From: Balaenoptera acutorostrata
Taxonomy: Eukaryota > Chordata > Mammalia > Artiodactyla > Balaenopteridae
DNA length: 64,000 bases
Assembly (NCBI RefSeq): GCF_949987535.1
Contig: NC_080073.1
Span: 93,721,344-93,785,343, forward strand
Direction: 5' to 3'
The position numbers and the translations under genes are program-made. Position 1 is the stretch's first letter; each line of letters begins with the position of its first letter. The notes beneath the pieces were generated by a model that had not been told where the DNA came from, ran no database searches, and was given only the letters and a program-made list of their open reading frames with translations. Positions 36,501 through 45,946 of the stretch are shown here, one piece after another.

Positions 36501-37393
36501 TAGAGGAAAACATAGGCAGAACACTCTATGACATAAATCACAGTAAGATCCTTTTTGACCCACCTCCTAGAGAAATGGAAATAAAAACACAAATAAACAA
36601 ATGGGACCTAATGAAACTTAAAAGCTTTTGCACAGCAACGGAAACCATAAACGGGACCAAAAGACAACCCTCAGAATGGGAGAAAATATTTGCAAATGAA
36701 GCAACTGACAAAGGATTAATCTCCAAGATTTACAAGCAGCTCATGCAGCTCAATAACAAAAAAACAAACAACCCAATCCAAAAATGGGCAGAAGACCTGA
36801 ATAGACATTTCTCCAAAGAAGATATACAGATGGCCAACAGACACATGAAAGAATGCTCAACATCATTAATCATTAGAGAAATGCAAATCAAAACTACAAT
36901 GAGATATCACCTCACACCGGTCAGAATGGCCACCATCAAAAAATCTAGAAACAATAAATGCTGGAGAGGGTGTGGAGGAAAGGGAACCCTCTTGCACTGT
37001 TGGTGGGAATGTAAATTGATACAGCCACTATGGAGAACAGTATGGAGGTTCCTTAAAAAACTACAAATAGAACTACCATACGACCCAGCAATCCCACTAC
37101 TGGGCATATACCCTGAGAAAACCATAGGTCAAAAAGAGTCATGTACCAAAATGTTCATTGCAGCTCTATTTACAATAGCCAGGACATGGAAGCAACCTAA
37201 GTGTCCATCATTGGATGAATGGATAAAGAAGATGTGGCACATATATACAATGAAATATTACTCAGCCATAAAAAGAAATGAAATGGAGGTATTTGTAGTG
37301 AGGTGGATGGAGTTAGAGTCTGTCATACAGAGTGAAGTAAGTCAGAAAGAGAAAAACAGATACAGTATGCTAACACATATATATGGAATCTAA
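33569..37393 (+). pseudogene. L1 ORF2, near-complete, frame-disrupted in the centre
   Basis: ORF2p nicks target DNA and reverse-transcribes L1 RNA. Total span is 1,275 codons, the usual L1 length. The endonuclease runs from 33569 ([20 protein letters not shown]) and includes the LQETHF segment. A TAA at 34610-34612 and a net +1 insertion follow. The next segment (34620-34950) is in a shifted frame. A net +2 change near 34950 restores the original frame. From 35174 an uninterrupted 739-codon frame covers the RT with catalytic FADD at 35669-35680 and the C-terminal Cys-rich segment ([19 protein letters not shown]) to the stop at 37391-37393. The lesions make it non-functional as a whole. Confidence 0.95.
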
Positions 37394-37865
37394 GAAAAAA
37401 AAAAAAAGGTCACGAAGAACCTAGTGGCAAGACGGGAATAAGGACACAGACATACTAGAGAATGGACTTGAGGATATGGCGAGGGGGAGGGGTAAGATGT
37501 GACAGGGTGAGAGAGTGGCATGGACATATATACACTACCAAATGTAAAATAGATAGCTAGTGGGAAGCAGCTGCATAGCACAGGAAGATCAGTTCGGTGC
37601 TTTGTGACCACCTAGAGGCGTGGGATAGGGAGGGTGGGAGGGAGGGAGATGCAAGAGGGAAGAGATATGGGAACATATGTATATGTATAACTGATTCACT
37701 TTGTTATAAAGCAGAAACTAACACACCATTGTAAAGCAATTATACTCCAATAAAGATGTTAAAAAAAAACAAAACCAAAAGGTAAAACAGAAGCACTATT
37801 GTAACAAATTCAATAAAGACCTTAAAAATGGTCCACATCAAAAAAAAAAAAAAAAGCAACAACTA

Positions 37866-38621
37866 ATAGGAAGCGATAACTTGCTTTCAAATGGCAACAA
37901 TCAGCAAGTCCATCACACTGCATGATGCAGAAAATGTATTTATTTATACTTCCTTTTCAATGTGTGAGAATATCTGCTTGCTTCTTTTAGAAACTGCTTT
38001 GTTGGGGAGAGGAGACAAAGAAAATACATGGTGGCTTAGGCTACCGTTTCTTAGAAGGGTCACTGGATGGACTGATAATATCAGAATCACCTGGGTATAT
38101 TAAAACTACAGATTCCTGGGCCCAGTCCAAGCCTCCTGAATCTAACCTCTGGGTGTGAAGTTTGGGAACTGGTATTTTCATCAAGCTTCCCAGCTGATTC
38201 TTACGCTGGGTTTGAGAAGCACTGACATAAGAATACCTATACAAATAGGTCCACTTATTATTACCTCCTTTCCCTCCTTTTTTTCCCCCAAAGCATTTCT
38301 CCCTCTTTTCTGTTTGCCTCCACCATAGCAAAGGAAAATATTTAGTCCTAAATAATATGAACTCAGATGCCTGGTGTACTATTTGATAAGAGCTAGCCCA
38401 TTAAGGTAATTATTAGGAAAATGCTTTGAGAATCACAAATCCAGGATGGGGCATAGTAAAGAAACTAACAGGGGAGCAGATAGGTGAAAGGCCACTCTCT
38501 GAATTCCTCTCCTGCCTGTGAATTATGCTACAAAGGAAGCTCAAAGGGTGGGAGGTGATTAATCAGTCTCTAAGAATGTTAATAATGAAAAATTCTTTAC
38601 AGTCTTTTAAAAGGTACTTAC
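37866..38621 (-). other. CAP2 intron between the L1/SINE block and the penultimate exon
   Basis: Intron sequence. A MER5A-like element at 38055-38228 is listed separately and no other feature was recognised. Confidence 0.8.
38055..38228. mobile_element. MER5A-like hAT DNA element
   Basis: AATATCAGAATCACCTGGGT, then TACAGATTCCTGGGCCCAGT and TTGAGAAGCACTGA fit MER5-type ends and core. Confidence 0.75.
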
Positions 38622-38762
38622 ATAATCACCATCCCGAGGGATAAGTATATTCATTTCAGATGACTTGGCACTCACAATCTCACAGTCTAATGCATCTTCA
38701 CTGAGGTATATGTGGCAGCCTTCTGTCTTATTAATGGAAATTGTTGGCACTTTCCCCATCAC
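38622..38762 (-). CDS. CAP2 penultimate coding exon (CARP beta-helix)
   Basis: Exactly 47 codons lie between an acceptor ATTTCAG (before 38762) and a donor GTAAGT (38621-38616), phase 0 on both sides. The translation starts [20 protein letters not shown] and ends [14 protein letters not shown]. The [14 protein letters not shown] and [13 protein letters not shown] stretches are hallmark CARP repeats of the actin-binding beta-helix shared by CAP1 and CAP2. The wording matches CAP2 rather than CAP1 ([13 protein letters not shown]). It joins the 43107-43189 exon upstream through a 4.3 kb intron and the last exon downstream. No disabling change was seen. Confidence 0.97.
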
Positions 38763-40544
38763 CTGAAATAGAAGAAAAAAAGTCTAGGGCCGAAGCAAAT
38801 AAATAGAAATTCCAATGTCCCCAAATAAGTACAGTCCACAGGCCTAACCAAGCGTCAGGAATAGCTGGGTTAGGGCTGGAGAGGCTGGTTGATGACAAAG
38901 TCTCCAGGGTGAATTAGTAGGTGTCATCTGGGGACAGAATGAAAGGACCACACAAGGGGATTCTCAAACCTCACGGTCTCTTTCCTGACACAAAATAAAG
39001 GGACTAATTTGAAAACAGCAGCTAAATGTTCAGAAAAAGTTTCACAACCCTGTTAGTGGATTTGAAACATATATTTGATTTCATGATAAAAGAAACAAGA
39101 TGCATTTGCTTTCATGTGCTTAAAATTTTAGTTTTGACAAATCTCTAGGAAACTTGGATTAAAACACGCACTAATACTGTCATTTAAGAGTAAATAAATT
39201 ATTCTGTAATTGAGAAGATTTTTCCTGAATCTAAATAAGAATAAATAAGAAACACTACAATTCTTTTCACATAAGTCCTTTGCTAGATAAAAATCTCACT
39301 GGCTGAATATGAAGCTTAAATGAGATAATGAGTGTCTAGGTATTCTGAAATGTATTCATTTCAGGAGCCAAAACTGGAGACTTGGTTCAGGCTACTCACT
39401 GTATAGGTAAATAGTACCATACACAAGAGGAGTTGGTTCTTTGTATTGTTACAAATATCAAGTGCTATAAAAATTCTGATCAGTTTTAAATTTCTTTTTT
39501 AACAGTCAGTTTTCTGACATTCCCCCCCCCCCACCAAATCTCTACAGGCACAGACTATTCCCCCAACGACCATATTACAACTACATAATTTTCCTTCTTG
39601 TAATGGTAATTGAAGCGATAACGACATCTCCTCTTTCACCCTGAAGAAAAGGCTGGGTTGCAAATTAAAGGAGCAACTCCTGTGATGGTGAAGGTGATGT
39701 AAAGAATTCCTTAGGGGAGTCTAGCCAGGTCACCACACTTCTCTGTTTTCTCCTCTCCCCACAGAAACTGGACACCAAGTTGGAATTGAGCCCCAGTGCC
39801 AAAAGAAAAAAAAAAAAAAAGGCAGAGGTAGTTTAAGGTCAGGTAAGCACAGGGCTTTGCCATAAATAAAATTAAATAATACCTATATGTATATATCAAG
39901 AATGTGTCAGCAGTAATGTCTTGGCAATTTCTAGGTTTATTTTATAATGATGAAGAGCATTTCCATAGCGACCAGAGCTGTATGAATACCAGGCAAGCAA
40001 AGGGAAAGAAGTAAATTGTCAGTGTGTCTTAGGAGATTCATTTATGAGACAGAGTGGGGTCACATGAGGATAGCACATTTAGCACATAAAATGTTAAAAT
40101 ATCTATGTATCTGAAAATCTGAAAAGTAGCAGACTTGTTAAGTAGCCCTGAGAGGATAAGAATTGTCATTTCCACATCATTTTTAGTCAATATTTCCTTA
40201 GAGTAAATCATATACAGTACATGCCTTTTTTCCTGGTAGTCTGTAAACATTTTGAGAACAGAGATTGTTTCTTATCAGGAGAACTGGACTAAAAAGTAGC
40301 TCCTCTGTTGAGTGACAGGTGATATGTGACCTTGCCCAGGCCAATGCTCTAGCATTTAATACATGTACCTGTATTCTTTGTTTTTCTTAAATTTATTTCT
40401 CTATACGTTTAAAAAAATTTCCACATAATATCTTAGTCTCCTCTCTCCCATAATTTGTACTATTTTTCTAGGATAGTTTGCCAAAAAACAGAATTACTGA
40501 ACTAAATCATATGAACTTTTCTCCGTGCCCTTTTCTTCCTTTCA

Positions 40545-40775
40545 ATCTTTTTAACAGCATTATTGAAGTAAAATGTGAAAACATAAAATTCACCTGCTTT
40601 AAGTGTACAATTTAATGATATTTAGTGAATTTGTGCAACCATCACTTCAATTCAGTTTTAGAATATTTCCATCATCCCCCAAATATCCCTCATGCCCATT
40701 TACAGTCAATCTCTGTCCTCATCCCCAGGCAGCCTGCACTAATCTGCTTTCTGTGTTTATTGTGTCCAGGCCCTT
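40545..40775 (-). mobile_element. Ancient L1M 3'-region fragment
   Basis: GCATTATTGAAGTAAAATGT, TGTGCAACCATCACTTCAAT and GAATATTTCCATCATCCCCC match antisense L1M 3' sequence, as also seen at 6160-6500. Confidence 0.72.
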
Positions 40776-41259
40776 TTAAAATAGTTTATTAAATGTTTTA
40801 AATAGGTAATGACATTCACTTGGTTTGAACATCCAGAAGTTTGAAGTGTTCAGTAAAATGTCTCTCCCTTGTTTCTGAACCACGCTGCCAAGTTTCTGTC
40901 CCTCTTGGACAGATAACCATGATCTATCCTTCCAGATTATTTTAAGGCCCATAGCCTTAAAAATGTATATTTCAAACACAGAAGCATACAAAGAATAATA
41001 TAACAAAAATGTAAATATATATATGTCTGTAAAAGAGCTTTATCAGAGTTTAACATTTTGGCTCATTTGCCTTTTTTTAGGACTATCATCTTACAATATA
41101 GTTGAAGCCCCCCTCTCTACCATCCACCATCTCACTGTCCTCCTTCCTTCCCTCCACAGATGTAACTACTCTTCTGAATTTTGTATTTACAATTCACAGC
41201 AGGTTCGTCTCTTGAGTAAGGTGAACTTGAGCCCTCGTTAAGTATATTTAAAATGTGCG

Positions 41260-42320
41260 TACTGTTTTGCATGTTTTTGATCTTTATATAAAGGGACACA
41301 TTATACAGTGCCTATTGTTCTATAATCTGCCTGCCTTTGTCACTCAAGGTGGCTTTTGAGATTTCCCTATTTTTATACATGTAAGTGTAGTTCATTCATT
41401 TCTTTAACCTCTGTACAGTATTCTATTAGGTGGATTTATTTATTCATTTACCAGCTGGTGGACATTTAAATTGTTTTTGTTTTTATTGCCATTATGGATA
41501 ATACTGCAATAAACATTTTTCCATGTCTCATCAACATTTGTACTAGAGCTTCTTTAGTGCACACACCTAAGTGAAATTGCTTGGTTACAGGCTATGACTG
41601 CCTTTGACTTTATTAGATGGTGCCAATTTGCTCTGCAAAGTGAGTGTAATAGTTTACTCTCCCAACACTGATTTATCAGGGTTCTCATAACAACTCTTGT
41701 ACCATGAGACTTTTTAATATACAGGCAGTCCTCAAGTTGCACAGTTCCGATACGCATGCGTTTCAGCTAACATGCCCCTTGCAAAGTAAGGACAGCCTGA
41801 ATTCAAAACTGATGAGTGTAAGAAGATATAGCTAATTAATCTGCATTTCTTCTTCTATTAGGCAGGTTGTGCATATGTTCATATATTTATCAAATACTTC
41901 AGTTTTTCTTCTCTGAATTGCCCTGATATTCTTTGCCCATTTTTCTACTGAGTTGTTAGTCGTCTTCTTGATTTGTGTTAAGTTCTTTATAAATTCTGGT
42001 TATAAATCCTTTTTGATTATCTGCATTGCAAGTATCTTTCTTCAATCCATGCCTCATCTTTCAGCTTTGTATATGATGTCTTCTGTTGAACACATAAATT
42101 TTAACGTGGTTAGATTCACCTGTCCTTTTCTTTATAGTTTGTGCTTTTTGACCCTAATTGCTTTTTTGCTACGCTGATTTTCTTTTGTATTTTATTCTCA
42201 AAGTTTAAAAGTATTTCTTTTTACAATTAGGACTTTACTTTTAAATATGGTATGAGGAAGAGATTAGATATTTTTTTCCCACATGGAGGGTCCTAAAATA
42301 CATCTCCATGTATGTGCCAA
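41260..42320 (-). mobile_element. Ancient L1M ORF2 3' fragments, interrupted
   Basis: Antisense ORF2 landmarks: ATACTGCAATAAACATTTTT (about 41500), TCTTTGCCCATTTTTCTACT (about 41930) and AGTTCTTTATAAATTCTGGT (about 41980). About 41695-41835 is foreign: it contains ACAGGCAGTCCTCAAGTTGC, reminiscent of a Tigger-like DNA element, but too short to name. Confidence 0.68.
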
Positions 42321-42734
42321 CTATTGAATGTACTACTCTAGTTAAAAGGGGCAGTGGTGAAAAGCCTAGTAAAACCAAAGAGAACAATCTATAAAACTAG
42401 AAGCCAATTTTAACAAACATTATCAGGAAACATCAGATAATAAGGGGTGATTAACAATATGAAAATGGTGTCATCAAAGATAGTAGTTATAGCTGGCCAA
42501 AGTAAGAAGTCATTTAGCTTTTGGCATATTATAAAATCCCATTTGGCTAAATCAATATTGCTAAAACAGTGCAGATTTTCTTCTGTTTTGCAGATTCAAT
42601 TGCAATCCTGCTTTCCAAGTTGTTTTTCTGATAATCTCATTGACTCTTCAGAAAAACTTTACCCAGAATCAATTTTTCCTGAGGGAAATAAATTCTCTTC
42701 GGCATGGTACTATTATGCTAGGAGAATCTCTTAA

Positions 42735-43098
42735 TATTTTGGTTCACTCATTAGTTGATTCATTCCAATCACCCATTCATCAAACATTTACTGGACACCT
42801 ACTATGTTCAGGTACTGTGCAAATTTCTGGAGCTGTAAAGATTAATTGGCTGTTCTTGAAATAGAAATGGTAAACTAGTAATTGCTGTGCAAGATAGGAT
42901 GTGTTATAAGAGGTTGAAAAGGGGGAATTAACACTGTCCAAGAAGTAAGAGAGGGCTTCAGAGAGGAGGTGAAGACAGAGCTGTGTCTAGAGGGAAAGAG
43001 AATAAGAGTTTTACAGGTGGACATGGAGGGCCCCTTGTAAACAGAGGGGATGTCTAGGCAAAGCCATAGGTAGTGGGGGTCGGGAATGGCTGAAAGGG
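42735..43098 (-). mobile_element. L2 LINE fragment next to a CAP2 exon
   Basis: Antisense L2: CATTTACTGGACACCTACTA, TGTCCAAGAAGTAAGAGAGG and GGCTTCAGAGAGGAGGTGAA. It ends within about 10 bases of the donor of the CAP2 exon at 43107. Confidence 0.68.
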
Positions 43099-43106
43099 TC
43101 AATTAC

Positions 43107-43189
43107 CTGCATCTGAATGTCCTTGGAGTTGATCACTTCCACAATGCCCACCACATTGTCAAACACAAGGCCAAACTTCTTACAGCTGT
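43107..43189 (-). CDS. CAP2 coding exon (CARP beta-helix)
   Basis: 83 bases between acceptor CCCTAG (before 43189) and donor GTAATT (43106-43101). It completes a split codon (G|AC, Asp) and encodes [20 protein letters not shown] and SKDIQMQ. The [13 protein letters not shown] block is a CARP beta-helix turn conserved in CAP proteins. It is preceded by a very short 97-base intron (43190-43286) and spliced in phase 0 to the VMGKVP exon. The exon is intact. Confidence 0.97.
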
Positions 43190-43286
43190 CTAGGGAAAAA
43201 AAAAAAAGCCAATCTACTAAATTCATACAGCATACTTATACAAAGCAGCTTATCATAGTAGGTACAGACCCATAATTCTGCCCTAC

Positions 43287-43410
43287 CTATTGTAATGGAA
43301 TTTATTTTCCCTTTTATCTGTAGAGTAGACTTGCTGCATTTGAAAATGTAAGCCACCTGTCTCAGTTCAGTCTCTGAAATCACAAGGTCATTCCTGTCCT
43401 CTTGGTATTC
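43287..43410 (-). CDS. CAP2 coding exon (start of CARP domain)
   Basis: 124 bases between acceptor TTTTAG (before 43410) and donor GTAGGG (43286-43281). It begins in phase 0 with [20 protein letters not shown] and continues [20 protein letters not shown], ending with the first base of an Asp codon. This is the opening of the CARP domain, where the beta-helix that holds ADP-actin begins. KCSKST differs from the KCEKST I recall in human CAP2, and the change is conservative for the fold. The downstream intron is only 97 bases. Confidence 0.97.
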
Positions 43411-44492
43411 CTAAAATTAAAACATATGCAAATATTAAATATAAGGATGCATAAATTAAGTCCACCACATGCTGAAATTACTGTGGAGCATTCACCAGTT
43501 ACAGCTTCTCAATATGCTCTTCCTTTAGGAACCATTTTCTTAACAGACCAAACCGCAGGTCTGATTTTGTCACTGTAATGCTGGGAATGACAGGAACGGC
43601 TGCTTGGAAGGGGGGTCGGTGTCAATTTGTGAACAGTCAGGCATCAGGCACGCTGGCTAGTGGGCGGGGGCTGCAGCAGGGATGGGAGGGCTTTTGGTTG
43701 AGTCTGGCCGCTGAGTCTGGACTTGATGCTGCAGCACTATCTGCAAGTAGGAGTTGGACAAATAGACTAGCAAGGGTCACAACAGTGGTCTAAGTCCCAG
43801 TGTACTTCAGACCATGACAACCTTTCTGGGGACTTTGTTCCTCCATCTTTAGGGAAGAGGCCCCTGAACTGGCAGGGGGCACCAGCTTCCACCCACGTTC
43901 AAAGTTTCTTTGTCCTGCTCAGACAACAGTGAAAGTGGTGGGTGACGCAGTAGGTTATATCAGCGCCTCGGTCAGTGGAATAGGATGAAACATCCTACAG
44001 TAGATCAGAATGGGGCACAGATTAAAAGTTTCCAGAAAGAGGAGTCAAATTCATAGAGACAGAAAGTAGAAAGGTGGTTGCCAGGGGGTGACGTGAGGGG
44101 GAATGGGGAATTATGGTTTAAGCGGTACAGTTTCAGTTTTACCAGATGGAAAGAGGTCTGTGGATGGATGGTGGGGATGGTTGCACGACAGTGTGAATGT
44201 ACTTAATGCCATTGAACTGTGCACTTAAATGTTAAGATGGTAAATTTTGTGTTATGCGTACTTTACCACAATTTAAAAAATAAATTTTAAAAAGTTGAAG
44301 AAAAAATGCATGAGAATAATGAAGACCAAAAAACATTTATGGAAGCATTCAGAAAGGCCCTGGTTTCTAGTCTAGCTAGTGACTTTTGCCTCTGACATTT
44401 CATTGGGAAATCCTTAAGACACTGGCCAACAGTTTAGCCATTGTTCCTTTCATCGGAGTATGTCAGGAATAAAGTTAAAGGGCTCCACTCAC
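43411..44492 (-). other. CAP2 intron, 1.1 kb
   Basis: It contains an old L1 3' UTR fragment at 44000-44290 and no other recognised feature. Confidence 0.8.
44000..44290 (+). mobile_element. Ancient L1M 3' UTR fragment
   Basis: GAGACAGAAAGTAGAAAGGT, GTTGCCAGGGGGTGACGTGA and TGAACTGTGCACTTAAATGT, ending A-rich, match the L1M 3' UTR. Confidence 0.78.
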
Positions 44493-44668
44493 CACTCTCC
44501 ATTTCTTCCCTTCCAACTCTAACACAGGAGCATGTTTCCTAGGAGGATGAGACTGGGGAGACTTGGGGCCTGGAGTGTGGCTTTTGGTAGGAGATGGAGT
44601 TTGTCCTCCGTGAGCCCGGAGGCTGGGATTCTTGTATGTCTTCTGGTCATCTGTAACATGCCGGAGCC
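44493..44668 (-). CDS. CAP2 coding exon (WH2 motif and linker)
   Basis: 176 bases between acceptor TTCCCAG (before 44668) and donor GTGAGT (44492-44487). After completing a Gly codon it encodes LRHVTDDQKTYKNPSLRAHG, a WH2-type actin-monomer-binding motif with the LRHV signature. A Ser/Pro/Thr-rich linker follows, then KHAPVLELEGKKWRV leading into the CARP domain. The WH2 region speeds nucleotide exchange on actin monomers in this family. The linker has more Pro and Lys-Ser changes than the structured exons, as expected for a disordered segment. Phases match both neighbouring exons. Confidence 0.97.
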
Positions 44669-45756
44669 CTGGGAAGGTAACACATAGACACATTTCCTAC
44701 ATTTTATGCAAAGGGAAATGTCCCTAACTTCTCGTATCAACATGATGTAAACAGCGCAGGTAATGCTATTTTCATAACAGTCGAGTGTTTTCTCAAGGTT
44801 AGTATGCAGAGGCTGAGACCTACATAAGCTTAGAGTTAATAGAAGCCCTGTAAGTATTTTTTAATTTGAGGAACCTCTTTTTTTTTTTTTTTTTTGCTCC
44901 ACCACACGGGCTGTGGGACTTTAGTTCCCTGACCAGGGATTGAACCCTTGCCCCCTGCAGTGGGAGCTTGGAGTCCTAACCACTGGACTGTCAGGAAATT
45001 CCCCTTGAGGAACCTCTTCTTGAAGGAGATAAGCTAATAGATAAAAATTATGCGAAATGCAAACCCCCTCGCCAGAAAGGATTCCATGATTTACTTCTGT
45101 CATAGCTAAATCATTTCCCAGATACAGTCTAAAAAGTTAGGGCATTTCAGTAAGCACAGGTCAGAGTATGGCATCGACTTAAGGGTTATGAGTCCATCCC
45201 CTTCCTTGGCGGATGAGGGGACAATGCAGCCAGCTGCAGCCAGAGAAATAGTTAGAAGTTTTGGTTCTTAGCTCCCAGCACAGCACACAAGAACACTTAT
45301 ACCATAATTCCTACCACCCATGCAAAGCAAAAATACATCTGCATAAAGTTTTTGGCAACATGAATTTATTAAGTATATGATTAAAAAAATTAACCATTCA
45401 CAACGGTAGTTCAATGATCTAATTCTCTGACAAGCCCGTACACCTCTGAGGACAGAGGTTCTATTATTTGTCATTTTTATTTCACTTGATCTTGATGCCT
45501 TGATTGTAGCTGGTGCTGAAGCATCAAGGGCTGAAGTGGTGATACAGTGCAGTGGTCCATTTAGAACCTAGAATCTCTGAGTTCTTCTTTCTGACCCACC
45601 CAGCAGCCCACTGAGCCCATCTACCTTGAGATGAAGAACACACAGCTCTCCACATAGTAGGGACTGGGATGGAATGATGTATCCATCACCATGGGCTCTG
45701 AGGGATCTGTGTGCCTGAAGCCAGAGGGAGACAGCCTCAAGGTCTGGTTTTCTCAC
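44669..45756 (-). other. CAP2 intron, 1.1 kb
   Basis: It contains a short SINE (44880-45004). The remainder shows nothing recognisable. Confidence 0.8.
44880..45004 (-). mobile_element. Short CHR-type SINE
   Basis: The minus-strand short form has its T-run tail at 44880-44895 and head at 45004. An exact 14-base duplication TTGAGGAACCTCTT lies at 44866-44879 and 45005-45018. Confidence 0.95.
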
Positions 45757-45946
45757 CTTTTGTAACTGCTTCCCCTTGGTTAAGTTGTGCAAATAAAGCT
45801 GAGCGTGAAGGAGAGGACTCTTCTCTTCTGCCCTCACTCTCAAAAAGTGGAGGTGGCCCTGGAGGAGGTGGAGGAGGTGGAGGTGGAGGAAGGCCAGGCC
45901 CAAGGGAGAGGACAGACAACGCTGATGGAGTTGATGCTACTGGACC
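45757..45946 (-). CDS. CAP2 coding exon (polyproline region)
   Basis: 190 bases between acceptor CCCACAG (before 45946) and donor GTGAGA (45756-45751). It encodes [18 protein letters not shown], then a run of ten prolines, [20 protein letters not shown] and [14 protein letters not shown], and ends with one base of the next Gly codon. The proline run is the profilin/SH3-binding element between the N-terminal helical domain and the WH2 motif. On the plus strand it appears as a GGAGGT-rich repeat (about 45850-45895) that could vary in length. It is the most 5' CAP2 exon found in this window. The upstream neighbour should encode the end of the helical folded domain. Confidence 0.97.

Larger units (their letters stand above)
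30250..37770 (+). mobile_element. Full-length recent L1 within CAP2 intron, antisense to CAP2
   Basis: It starts with GGGCAAGATGGCGGAAGAGT (30260-30279), followed by a long CpG-rich 5' UTR to 32618, ORF1, ORF2, a 3' UTR and an A-tail at 37761-37770. The 14-base duplication AAAACCAAAAGGTA is at 30236-30249 and 37771-37784. A SINE at about 31672-31980 interrupts the 5' UTR. Length without the SINE is about 7.2 kb. Few disabling lesions are visible, so it is clearly younger than the minus-strand L1 at 7636-14190, but it is not active. Confidence 0.95.
30130..37853 (+). mobile_element. Short CHR-type SINE split by a full-length L1
   Basis: The SINE head and body lie at 30130-30249, with a GGAACTTCCCTGGAGGTCCA head. 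Its 3' part lies at 37785-37853 (GTAACAAATTCAATAAAGAC and poly-A). The SINE's own duplication AAGCAACAACTA is at 30118-30129 and 37854-37865. The SINE inserted first and the L1 landed inside it later. Confidence 0.92.
38763..43106 (-). other. CAP2 intron, 4.3 kb
   Basis: It contains antisense L1M pieces (40545-42320) and an L2 fragment next to the exon (42735-43098). A poly-C run (about 39524-39533), a poly-A run (about 39805-39820) and otherwise unassigned sequence fill the rest. Confidence 0.8.

Noticed and set aside
35174..37393. A 739-residue reverse transcriptase open frame as a host gene or retron
   Set aside because: It is the 3' part of an L1 ORF2 with matching ORF1, UTRs, poly-A and target duplication. 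The full ORF2 is frame-disrupted.
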